Of a stretch of 64,000 nucleotides of DNA, positions 49,793 to 64,000 are shown piece by piece. The stretch is from Blastocystis sp. Blastoise (Eukaryota > Sar > Bigyra > Opalinata > Blastocystidae). The stretch covers positions 496,001 to 560,000 of the forward strand of contig JBBPEB010000014.1 of NCBI GenBank assembly GCA_039096225.1. Reading direction: 5' to 3'. The notes beneath the pieces were generated by a model. It made no database searches. It was not told the DNA's origin and saw only the letters and a list, made by a program, of their open reading frames with translations. Each line of letters begins with the position of its first letter. Within the stretch, counting starts at the first letter, position 1. The position numbers and the translations under genes are program-made.

Positions 49793-51025
49793 ATGGAAAA
49801 GTTAGCTCCTGGACACTTTTTATTTACATCTGAATCAGTTAATGAAGGCCATCCTGGTATGATAGATTTTAAATTGTGTTATATTTTTTTTTAAAGAAAA
49901 AATTGAATATATATATATAAATATATAGATAAGCTTTGTGATCAAGTATCCGATGCTATTCTTGATGCTTGTTTAGCTCAAGATCCTAACGCTAAGGTTG
50001 CTTGTGAAACAGCTACTAAGACTGGAATGGTTATGATTTTTGGAGAAATAACTACTTCTGCTAAGGTTGATTTAGAGAATGTTGTTCGTACTACTGTTCG
50101 TGATATAGGTTATGATTCAGCTGAGAAAGGAATTGATTGTAATAAGTGTAATGTTATCGTTGCTATTGAACAACAAAGTCCTGATATTGCTCAAGGTGTT
50201 CATCTTAATAAGAAGATAGAAGATATAGGTGCTGGTGATCAAGGTATTATGTTTGGTTATGCTACAGATGAAACTGAAGAATATATGCCTCTTTCTCATT
50301 TATTAGCTACTCGTTTAGGTAAACGTTTAACTGATGTACGTAAGGATGGTACTCTTAAATGGTTACGTCCTGATGGTAAAACTCAAGTTACTATTGAATA
50401 TAAAGAAGAAGAAGGTCGTATGGTTCCTATTCGTGTTCATACTATTGTTATTAGTACTCAACATGAACCTGATGTCACTAACGAACAAATTCATCAAGAT
50501 ATTATGGAATATGTTATTAAACCTATTGTTCCTGAAAAATATTTAGATGAAAATACTATTTATTATATTAATCCTTCTGGTCGTTTTATTATTGGTGGAC
50601 CTCATGGTGATGCTGGTCTTACTGGTCGTAAGATTATTGTAGATACTTATGGTGGTTGGGGTGCTCATGGTGGTGGTGCTTTCTCTGGTAAAGATGCTTC
50701 TAAAGTCGATAGATCTGCTGCTTATGCTGCTAGATGGATAGCTAAATCTCTTGTTCATGCTAAACTCTGTCATCGTGTTTGTGTTCAACTCTCTTATGCT
50801 ATTGGTGTTGCTCATCCTCTTTCTATTCATATCGATACTTATGGTACAGGAAAACGTGATGAAGAAGAACTTGTTGAAATTGTCAATAAAAACTTCGATT
50901 TACGTCCTGGTTGCATTGTTCGTGATTTAGGATTAAATAACCCTATTTTCAAAGCTACTTCTTCTTATGGACACTTTGGTCGTCCTGAATTCGCTTGGGA
51001 ACAAGTCAAAGATCTTCAATTTTAA
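49793..51025 (+). CDS. metK: S-adenosylmethionine synthetase (methionine adenosyltransferase)
   Basis: Two exons (49793-49856 and 49929-51025) give 386 residues, the usual length. The intron splits the first ATP-binding motif, [16 protein letters not shown]. Then follow the family signatures [44 protein letters not shown] and GGGAFSGKD, with the [10 protein letters not shown] helix, [12 protein letters not shown] and the closing [10 protein letters not shown]. The enzyme joins methionine and ATP to make the methyl donor AdoMet, working as a dimer or tetramer in the cytosol. The second exon is uninterrupted for 1.1 kb, the longest non-repetitive exon here apart from the one in the gene at 59812. 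Codons are strongly biased to GGT, CGT, GTT, ACT and GCT, which indicates high expression. Identification is certain. Confidence 0.97.
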
Positions 51026-51606
51026 GAACATTATTCTATAATGATCTATCCTTCTATATCTAGTTACTTGTAATGTTTCTTATCTTTTCGTCTTTTTTAT
51101 TTTTTAAATAAATGAATTAGTTTGTTTATTCTATATTTTATTTCTTTCCTTTTTCCTTTTTTTCTTATCTATATTTATATTATTTTTGATTATTGATGTA
51201 ATACGTTATACAGTGTGTACTCAGATGTTTTGTTCTTATAATAAACTTTTAATTAAAATCAAACTTTCAAAATATATTCTGATAATTAATAAATATATAT
51301 ATGTTTTAAAATATATATACATCCACTTAAAAATTAAATTAATTTATAAAAAGTATTTAAAATACTGATTTTATTTTTTTCTTCATATTCAGGAGCATTT
51401 ATATATTATATTAGCATCATTTGAAGATTGTTTTGACGTCAATTTATAAATTAAAATGACATTTTCAAATATAATAATACTTTTTTTATACCACTGTCAA
51501 TTGTATGATTTTGTAGTCATCATTATTATTCATAACAGAAAAAGAAAGAGAAGATAAAGATGTAAATAAAGCCTATTTTTCAAACTAAAATATATTCATG
51601 GGAAAA
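51026..51606. other. Intergenic region, about 0.6 kb
   Basis: T-rich sequence after the AdoMet synthetase stop, then a mixed AT-rich spacer. There is no gene or array. Confidence 0.45.
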
Positions 51607-51809
51607 TTATATTTTCCAGTGACACTTTTTAATCAACAATTGTGAATGGTCATGGTGAAAAATTAATTCATTGTTTTCTAGACAATAAAGTAAGAATACT
51701 TTTAATTGTGGAATATTTATCCATTTTAAATTTATTTGTTTATCATCAACATCACCGTAAGTAGACTTACTTAATACGGTTATATCTAAGTTATTTGTTT
51801 GTATAGAAA

Positions 51810-51822
<13 letters not shown>
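51607..51822 (-). CDS. Candidate small ORF overlapping the start of eIF4E head to head
   Basis: A 71-residue frame begins MTFPFSIQTNNLDITVLSKS and ends FHHDHSQLLIKKCHWKI. Its composition (Asp, Lys, Trp, His and Gln, few Phe/Ile runs) looks more like coding DNA than the usual AT-rich chance frames. Its start codon overlaps the first 13 bases of the eIF4E reading frame on the other strand. There is no recognised domain. It could be a real gene whose 5' end overlaps eIF4E, one exon of a larger gene, or chance. Confidence 0.3.
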
Positions 51823-52908
<1,086 letters not shown>

Positions 52909-53266
52909 ATTTGTTAAACATTATTTATAGATTATCCTATTCTCATATATATACACATCTCTTTTTTTTATATTAAATAAACTATTCCTTCTCTTTTAAT
53001 CTATATATATATATATACGAATAACAGAATCATATTAAATGGGTTTATTATATTTATTTGAGTTTAAAGTACATGAAAATCATTTACTTTTTCTTGTTCA
53101 TATGTTTTAACTCTTTTTCCACTTCATTTTCTCTTCGTTTTGTTAGATTTTTAATCAATTATTACCATTTTTCACATTTTTCAACCGAATTTTTTTTTTT
53201 GGATTTGTGTGCTTGATTGTCATTTATCCGAAATAAATCAAGCAGATATTTTCTTTATTCTTTATA
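52909..53266. other. Intergenic region between eIF4E and PP2C
   Basis: About 360 T-rich bases between two genes on the same strand. No other feature is seen. Confidence 0.45.
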
Positions 53267-56203
<2,937 letters not shown>

Positions 56204-56928
56204 ATTATACTTCTACTAGTACTCTACATATATATTTATTCATTTTAGCTATATAGCTATTTTTTCATACCTTAATACACTTTTTCTTATTATCTTTTGA
56301 TTACTGATACATTGTTGCTAATACATTCATGCCTATTCATTTATTATAATTCGTGTGTAATTCATTCATGCTTCTTTCTCTTGTATTATCATATTCTATT
56401 TCATAATTTGTGAGTTTTCTATTCTATATTATTCAAAATTTTATTGTTTGTTTTCATCCATATTGATTTGTGTCCTATTAAACTAAAAATACATTTTATA
56501 AATTTTTTTTTTCATGTTCAACATAGATCTCTTTATTATTTAAACTCTTTTTTATCTACTTTTTATATTATTAAAATAGATCAAACAACAGCAAATGATA
56601 ATTCACATAAACTAAAACCATTGTATAAAAACTATTATTAAATAGAATGATTATGTAAACAGAACATATTATTCTGTATTAAATATTGGAAATAAAATAA
56701 TAATACAATAAATAGAATGCCATCAATATATATATTACAATATATATATTCAAAATAAACAATATAAACATATAAAAATACACAAAAATATGAATATAAT
56801 TATGAAGAAATAAACAATATACATAATTATTATTTTATTAAAATAGAGTTTTCGAAATGCATATATCAAATAAAATACAACGAAAAATATATATATAAAG
56901 GAAATAACATTAATTTGATTCATTATAA
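56204..56928. other. Intergenic region between convergent genes
   Basis: About 725 bp. It is T-rich near PP2C and A-rich near the BTB gene, as expected for two facing 3' ends. No gene is seen. Confidence 0.45.
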
Positions 56929-59100
56929 TTATTCTTCCATGTCACGTATATACATTTCTATTTCAGCCACTTTAAACATATCATTTTTAACATCATCTTT
57001 GGCAGTAACAAAAAGCGCGGGTGTATATTTTGGATCCCATGATCGAGGAGGTTGATATATATTACCATCATTTTCAATGCGACTATTTTCATTTGTGTCA
57101 CAACGATAGGTAATATGAATACCGCCATCTAAAGTGGAGGGAATCATAGCTTCATCAATAGATGTTGTTTTATCTAAACGCTTGTAAATGATTGGAGGAA
57201 CGTCACGTGCATTTTCAAGAGTGAACAAATACACATCATAATGAGTTTTTGTGACATCTATATAGTAATAATTATATATATAAAACGAATTATTTTATAA
57301 TACTAATTATTTTAAAAAATAAAGGAATCAAATGATATATACATATATTAGTTTATTTATATATTAATAATATACATACATGTATCTTCAACAGGAACTT
57401 TAATAGTTCCTTTCTGTATATATCTTCCGAATATACATTCAATTTGATTACAATATACTTTAAATATACAAATAGAATCATCAAGATCATATTGAGATTT
57501 CACAGTATAATATTCATCAAAGGTCTGTTCAGTAGCTCTAGATACATAATAATAATTATAATAATTAAAAGAATAGAATAATTATTATTATGATAATTAA
57601 AAGAATAGTATAATAAGAATTATAATAATAAAAAGAATAGAATAATAATTATGATAATTAAAAGAATAGAATAATAATTATAATAATTAAAGAATAGTAT
57701 AATAAAAACTATAATAATTAAAGAATAGTATAATAAGAATTATAATAATAAAAACAATAGCATAATATATATTATTATACAAAAAAAAAATAAATAATAA
57801 TTATTAAAAAAAAAACAATATCATAATATATATTATTAAATAAAAAATAAAAATAAATAATAAAACTATATAAATACCTATACACCATTTTCCATTTTTT
57901 ATTCTTTTCAAAGAGAGTGCTTCCTTTCACAAACCATTTCAATATATATTTATCATACATTGCAGTAGTAATTATAGAACTCTCTGGAAATACTATACTT
58001 CCTTTAAATACTTGTTGATTCTTAGGTATATATATATCTAGATAAGAAGCTTCTTTTAAAAATAATTTCGTATCTGTATAAGATAAAGATATCGTATTAA
58101 TGTTCCCCGTACGAATAAATGTATGGAAAATATCTTGAAACTTTAATTTTATACTAATCTTAATAGCAGTTTCTTCATGATTAAATTCAATATCTCCATA
58201 TTTCTGTTTTTGAAAGAAAGGAATTAATAATTTATTCTCATTCATATAATGAGTAAGTAATAAATCATTTTTACCATTAACATTAATAATCATCGAATTT
58301 AACCATTCCGTTACAACAGTATATCCTTTAGCCTTTTTCCCTAGGGTTAAAAGTTCATCTCGATAGGGAAGACGAAAGAAGGAAAATGCTTTTGAAACTT
58401 GAATTGCTTGTTCTTCATTAAATGATTCATAATCAATTGGATCTTCATTCATATAATGAACCATTAAATTGATATAATCAGAAGGATAATCAATATAATA
58501 ATTCCCATTAGAATCTAAAGAACATGGATCTTGTATTAATTCTGCAAAATAAGTACCTGGATACTTATATAATATATCTTTGACTATACAATAAGTTTCT
58601 TGAGAATTATTACCCACAAAAGAAGGAACTATCTGCTGATTCGTTAACATTGCAGATGTATTCATCGCATCTACTGGCTTATCTAATGCTAATACATTCA
58701 AAATGTCATTTTTTATATTTAAAAACAAAGCAAGACTTTCGTTATCATCAAAGGAATCTAGAGAAGAGAGAAATCCTACAGTCATCTCACCTGCCTCCTT
58801 TGTATATTTCTCAACAAGTTCTTTCTTTTTCTTCTCACAGTTATCTAAATCACTAATAATTTGTGTTGTTAAACTACTAACATTCTGATAATAACGATCA
58901 ACCAGAGTCTTCTTGTTATTAAATTTTTCTAACTGTATATTCAAATACTGATTGATCTCATCTTTCAAAGCAAGAGACAAAATCTGTTTTTGTTTCTCAG
59001 AATCTTTTGATAACGATGACAAACAAGAAGATATCGTTCTCGTATTCGTATCGAAACTATCTAAAGCATCACATAACTTATGAAACACATCCATTTCCAA
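56929..59100 (-). CDS. BTB/T1 (KCTD-like) domain protein with N-terminal coiled coil
   Basis: Three exons: 59100 to about 57880, 57548 to about 57382, and about 57258-56929, for about 570 residues. Residues 1-120 form a coiled coil (MEMDVFHKLCDALDSFDTNT, LEKFNNKKTLVDRYYQN). A T1-type BTB domain follows near residues 160-250, with YPGTYFAELIQDPCSLDSNG and YIDYPSDYINLMVHYMNEDP, then FFRLPYRDELL. KCTD-type BTB domains form oligomers and often act as adaptors for cullin-3 ligases. The C-terminal third is beta-rich (ETAIKISIKLKFQDIFHTF, DIYIPKNQQVFKGSIVFPES) and may be a TLD-, MATH- or PITH-like partner-binding domain; I cannot assign it. The protein ends EIEMYIRDMEE. No close named homologue is recognised. 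Confidence 0.68.
57560..57770 (-). repeat. Degenerate intronic repeat (TAATAATTAAAAGAATAG)n
   Basis: About eight units of ATTATAATAATTAAAAGAATAGTAT or variants fill the intron between the first and second exons of the BTB gene. Confidence 0.75.
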
Positions 59101-59285
59101 CGTACTAAGCTAATATGAAGCTATAAATAACATAGTAATATTAACAGGAGTGCATATACATGTATTCAATAGTATTGAATAGACTTAGCAGTGTCTAAAG
59201 TTATAAAAAGAGTATTGAACTTGTTTCCTGATTTCAAGTTGACTTCTGTAGTTAGCTATGCGAATAGGAGAGCTTTCAATATAAA

Positions 59286-59358
59286 GCCCGTCTAGCTCAG
59301 TCGGTAGAGCGCCAGGCTCTTAACCTGGTGGTCGGGGGTTCGAGCCCCCCGGTGGGCG
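59286..59358 (+). tRNA. tRNA-Lys (anticodon CTT)
   Basis: A 73-nt cloverleaf: a 7-bp acceptor stem with two G-U pairs (GCCCGTC with GGTGGGC), D-arm GCTCAGTCGGTAGAGC, a perfect anticodon stem CCAGG/CCTGG with loop CTCTTAA (anticodon CTT), variable loop TGGTC, and T-arm GGGGGTTCGAGCCCCCC. It is intronless. The A box (TAGCTCAGTCGG) and B box (GGTTCGAGCCC) are present. It is by far the most GC-rich segment in the window. Confidence 0.97.
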
Positions 59359-59362
59359 CTTC

Positions 59363-59367
59363 TTTTT
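59363..59367 (+). terminator. RNA polymerase III terminator of tRNA-Lys
   Basis: A TTTTT run starts five bases after the tRNA 3' end, the standard pol III stop signal. Confidence 0.8.
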
Positions 59368-59811
59368 ATTATTTATAAATAATTTTAAAATTATGACTCT
59401 TTTTTTATTGATTTTGAGAGATATAAAAAATAAAGAATTGACAGACTTAAATTAGTTTATAATGATATAAAGAACAAAAATCGAATTGTCTACAATAGAA
59501 TAAGAGAAGCGTTAATTGCATAGCAGGAGCGAACACTCGAATAGTAACAGTAGAAGAGGAAGAAGAAAGAATAGAAAAATATTTATAAAAAATAAATAGA
59601 GATATAAAAACTATTAATTATTTTCTATGAAATAATAAAAACATTTATAAGAAAACGATATAATTGAGGTAATATACAAAGAGTAATGTATGAATAAAAA
59701 TAAATAGAGATATATAGATATATTAAAAACAAAATAGAAAATAGAAAACAAATGAATATATATATATAGAACTACTCTTTTAAATAGATATATATTTGTA
59801 AATCGATATAT
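59368..59811. other. Intergenic region after the tRNA
   Basis: About 440 A-rich bases containing the presumed 3' region of the minus-strand gene ending at 59812. Nothing else is seen. Confidence 0.45.
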
Positions 59812-62800
59812 TTATTCTTCTACACCCTTAAGTGCCACAAGATAATTCTTACGAACAGTTTCATAAACATATATGTACTATATATATATAGTATATATAG
59901 AATAAGAATATAATATATATATATAATATTAATTCATTTTAATAAAAACAAAATGATATATATATAATATTAATTCATTTAAATAAAATCAAAAAAATGA
60001 ATATATAATATTAATTCATTTAAATAAAATCAAAATTATATATATATAATATTAATTCATTTAAATAAAATTAAAATAATGTATATATATACTTTTCTAA
60101 TAATTGCCATGGCTTCTTCTAAAGATAATTGTGCTTTATACTCAGCAGGTAAAGAGAATGCTTTTAATAATTCAATTAATTTTGGACTAAGATCAGTACC
60201 ATGTAGAATAGATAATGTGACACGTGTACTCGTCGGTAAGGATTCTCCTTGGAATAATATTTTAAAGAAAGTGATAGTTTTATCAAATTGAAGATAACTA
60301 AATGAACGACAACTATCACCGACATATAACACATTTAAGCCAAATATAGAGGATAAATGCTATAGAATATATATATATATAATAATTAGTCTATTATATT
60401 ATATTATGAATAATTATATTTTTTATTAGATTCATTATATATTTATTGAATAGATAGAATATATAAATAGTATATATATAAATATATACTTTAGCAAGTG
60501 TATCCACTTTATTATTTTCTTCATCACTAACTTTTTCAGTTGAAGGAATTATATTTAGTCTCTTTTTCTATATATATATATTATATAAATAATAATAATA
60601 ATAATATATACCCATGAATATATAACTAAAAAAAAGAATAAAAGAATAAATAATATGAAAATATATACATAATTCTTGATTTTATCACGGTCAAATTCGA
60701 TTTGTGATTTTATCATATCCACTTGATGACAGAAAGTAGCATAAGTTATAGACATACAGGTTGCAACATAATATACATTCTATATATATATATATAGAGA
60801 GAGAGAATAAGTATATATAGAGTAAATATATAAATGAAATAAATAATATAAATAATAAGAATAATAAAATACGTTAATAGTTTCTTGTTCTCTGACTGTT
60901 TCAGCGGTATGCTGACTTGACGCAAGTACTGCTGATGAAATAGAACTTCCTATTTGAATGTTTTGTAATTGTCCAATCAAAACAGCTTGTTTTATTTTAT
61001 CAATGGAATTTCCAGTGTTTGTAATAACATGAACATCACTTACTATATATAATATTAATAAAAAAACATTTACATAATAATAGTATACATATTGTTAATA
61101 AAAATATAAAAATATAAAAATAATAATAAAAATAAACAATATTAAAAAAACGATAAAAAACAATTCAGTATACTAAATCACTACATATATATATATATAC
61201 TAATTTCATTAGTTTTATCTTCTAAAAGAACTTCATCTGCATCTTTGTTAATAGTTGATTTATCTCGTTCTTGTGCCATATCTGTTGGCGCCAAAGAAGA
61301 TCGCGGTACTCCAACAGGAACACTTCCCCCACATCCCATGCTCATACGACCTGTAAGTACACTTTGTCTTCGTGCACCTTCCATATTGACATTGAATGTA
61401 CTTACAACTTCATTATTTGGACCTAATAAAGATAATCGACTATGACGTTTATTAGTATTCGAATGATTACCACGTACACTAGAGAGACGATTATTAACAG
61501 CTATACCTGTAAACATATTCTCATCATCTATAGGATTACCACTAGTATTCTCATTATCTTCATCTTCATCTTCATCTAAATCAATAATATTTCTAGTATT
61601 TCTATCTTTAGGAGTATGTTCACTTGTTCCTTTTAATAAGTCATCATCACTATCATCATCAGATATACTAACAGATTCAGAAGTACTAGTATTAGATGTA
61701 GTTGAAGTATCAAGTATAGATATATTTGTACGTCTATTACTAGATATATTCGTATTAATATCTTGTTCTTTTTTAGATAATAATTCATCATCAAGTATAC
61801 TATCTTCTTCTTCTTCGTCTTCTTTAAATGTATCTAATTCATGACAATCTTCTAGGGGAGATGCAGTAGTAACATCTATAGATTCATTTAAGGAATCATT
61901 AAAAGTAATTTGAGGAATATGATTTTTCTGATCTTCTGTAGGTTTAATACTAGTAAAGTTAGATATATCAATAAGTTCATTCTTAGTATTATTTTTCAAA
62001 GCGCTAGATGTAGAAGTAGATTTTGATGAAGGAGAAGTAATCATATTAAATGATCCATTAAGAGAATTATTAACAGTAATAAAACTATTTGGAATAATAG
62101 AAAGACGAATAGGAAGTGTATTTCGTATACGATGATAATAATAATATAATGATTGTATATAAGATATAGTCATAAAATGTATACATAAGAAATGTATAAG
62201 TCCTTCATCAGGTTTCTTAGTACAAGTAGGATCAAAAAATATAAAACTAATTTCTTTAATTAGATCTACTTCCATTTGTTTTTCTATATGTTCATCTTTA
62301 ATATCAAATAAATCATGAGGTAAATCAGGATTTAATGAGAAATAACGATGCATACATATAGGTGATATTATATATTCTATATTCATAATCATATCATGAA
62401 TAAAAGATGCATTCGATTCATTACATTGTTTAAATAATATAGGTAAATCTTTAGAAGAAAAACTTACCCAACCTGCTGAATTCATAGCATTATTAAAATC
62501 ACGTAAAGATTCTTTTAATCGATTTAAATCTTCTTGATTATATAATTCTTCATAAGGAAGTATTTCAAAAGAATCATCAGTCATACTTACTTTCTTTATA
62601 TCTTGATCATAATAAAATGATTTTAAGGATTTAAATACAGAAGTATTTTCTACTTCATTTATATTCATACTTGAAGTAGGTTCAGTCTTCTTTTTAGATA
62701 TATTTATATATTCTTTCATAAATTTAGTTTGTGGTAAAGAGGCTAATTCTTGACTAGGTTCCATAGGTATAACAATTTCTTCATAATAATCTCCAGTATC

Positions 62801-64000
62801 AGGAACATAAATCATTTCTCCTGTATCTGTTTGAACAAATCCTTGATCTTCATAATTCATATTTTCATTAGAAACAGGATATATCTTTTCATCAGCCATA
62901 AAACTTGAATTATTTAATTCAGGAGGAATAGGAATAGAATTATCTATAGGATTTAAATTTGTATTTACTTGAAGAGATAATAACGAATTAGAATTAGTAT
63001 ATAGAGTAGGGTTTTGATTATTATAACGATCTTCAATAGGGGATACATCTATTCCTTGTGAATAATAATTATTATTAATAGAATCATCAGTATAATAAGA
63101 ATTAGGATTGGAAAGATCTTCTATATTATGAAGAGAAGTCTCTCCATGGCTATTATATGATTCTTGTTGATTAAAGAAGGAATCATTATTATAATCATAA
63201 TTTGAAAAATTATCAAACGCTGTAAAACTTCCATCATTATTATTCTTCATATTATTATAAGATATTTCATTTATATTTACTTCAGAATTCATAATAGAAT
63301 CTTGTTCTAGACTATTATCAAGATTTAATTCTTCAGGTATTTCAGAAGGTATTTCAGAATGTAATTCTTCAGATATTTGTTGAGTTATTTGTGATAGACT
63401 AGAATCAGAAATATAATCTGATTTATCTGATGTAGTAGTATTATTATATATTATATCTCTATGAATATCTGAAGAAACAAGAGGATGAGGCAAGCCATCT
63501 AAATTCATATCTATAGAATAATTTTCTTCTGTTTCTATAGATTCAGATATAGAACTATAATTATTATTTTGATTCTCTGAATGAACATATTCATTGAATT
63601 CTTCATATACGTCAGGACCTAATGCATAAAGATAAGCTTGTTGTTCTGATGGATCCATCATCATAATCTTCCTAATAAGTAATATAATAATAATATAATA
63701 TGTATATATATAGATATATATAGATATATACTTGAATGTTATCAGTCTCTGACGTCTATCTTTTAAAGCCTATAAATAGGAATATATATATATATATATT
63801 TATATTTATATTAATTGTAACTAATCTGTATTATATATTATATTATTATTAGTATCTCAGATAATAATATCTCCGATAATAATAATAAAACAAACAACAC
63901 CATAAATATATATATATATATAAATATAAATATATATATATATACCTTTTCTTGTTGATCATCTTCATCAAATCTGCTTAATACACTTGAGTTTAACTTG
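59812..64000 (-). CDS. Large acidic, Asn/Ser-rich protein with conserved helical blocks, 5' end outside the window
   Basis: Visible exons, in order: about 64000-63947, about 63770-63732, about 63673-61200 (one 2.5-kb exon), about 61041-60873, about 60777-60670, about 60568-60491, about 60359-60094 and about 59880-59812. The first visible residues are LSRFDEDDQQEKALKDRRQR. The giant exon begins MMMDPSEQQAYLYALGPDVY, continues low-complexity and acidic, then holds a globular helical block of about 130 residues (LRDFNNAMNSAGWVSFSSKD, MIMNIEYIISPICMHRYFSL, IHFLCIHFMTISYIQSLYYY). A Ser/Asp-rich stretch with SISDDDSDDDLL follows. The C-terminal exons code for helices (SSAVLASSQHTAETVREQE) and a small alpha/beta part (LNVLYVGDSCRSFSYLQFDK) ending NYLVALKGVEE. 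I do not recognise it. Many SP/TP and SDD/E sites suggest heavy phosphorylation. Confidence 0.62.

Noticed and set aside
50117-50830. Minus-strand frames inside the AdoMet synthetase gene
   Set aside because: They are antisense shadows of a certain gene and reflect its biased codons.

Overview
The window is very AT-rich eukaryotic nuclear DNA. The evidence is spliceosomal introns in almost every gene, a standard genetic code (TAA, TAG and TGA all end good reading frames), a tRNA with internal pol III boxes, long AAT-coded polyasparagine tracts, and pure (ATT)n, (TTTA)n, (ATTTT)n and (TA)n arrays, mostly inside introns. Most introns start GTATAT and end TAG; several are only 37-50 nt long. The gene set points to a protist or AT-rich fungus with conventional mitochondria (TIM10, a presequence-bearing aspartate aminotransferase, a presequence-bearing dynamin-like GTPase). 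I cannot name the organism. Exons were joined by hand from GT-AG sites, phase and recalled family alignments; no search was run.

Layout. 0-7 kb: papain-family protease with an N-terminal 26/29-kDa-protease-type domain (-, runs off the left edge), a type II membrane protein (+), a ZNF598/HEL2 ribosome-quality-control E3 ligase (-). 7-17 kb: TIM10 (+), a four-span membrane protein (+), KEOPS subunit CGI121/TPRKB (+), Golgi TVP23 (-), a tiny basic ORF (+), a mitochondrial EHD-like dynamin GTPase (+). 18.5-23.3 kb: a large Asn-rich zinc-knuckle protein (-). 24-35 kb: WDR25 (+), APC/C subunit CDC16 (+), DASH subunit DAD2 (-), a long coiled-coil protein (+), a small roadblock-like protein (+). 35.5-47.3 kb: a three-finger CCCH protein (-), mitochondrial aspartate aminotransferase (+), CTF18 clamp-loader subunit (-). 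49.8-59.4 kb: S-adenosylmethionine synthetase (+), eIF4E/4EHP (+), PP2C phosphatase (+), BTB/T1 protein (-), tRNA-Lys(CTT). 59.8-64 kb: a large unrecognised protein (-) that runs off the right edge.

These are single-copy housekeeping genes on both strands, not an operon or island. Chromosome-segregation and replication functions recur (CDC16, DAD2, CTF18). ZNF598 and 4EHP, which cooperate on collided ribosomes in animals, both occur, but 45 kb apart.

The most unusual signal is in the splicing. Besides the normal GT-AG introns there is a textbook U12-type AT-AC intron in the PP2C gene, three introns that only fit as AT-AG with an ATAT start, one GC-AG intron, and a 44-bp insertion in eIF4E flanked by a 6-bp direct repeat. 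Other points of note are a CTF18 with a zinc knuckle and altered Walker motifs, and an EHD/sarcalumenin-like GTPase that appears to be directed to mitochondria.
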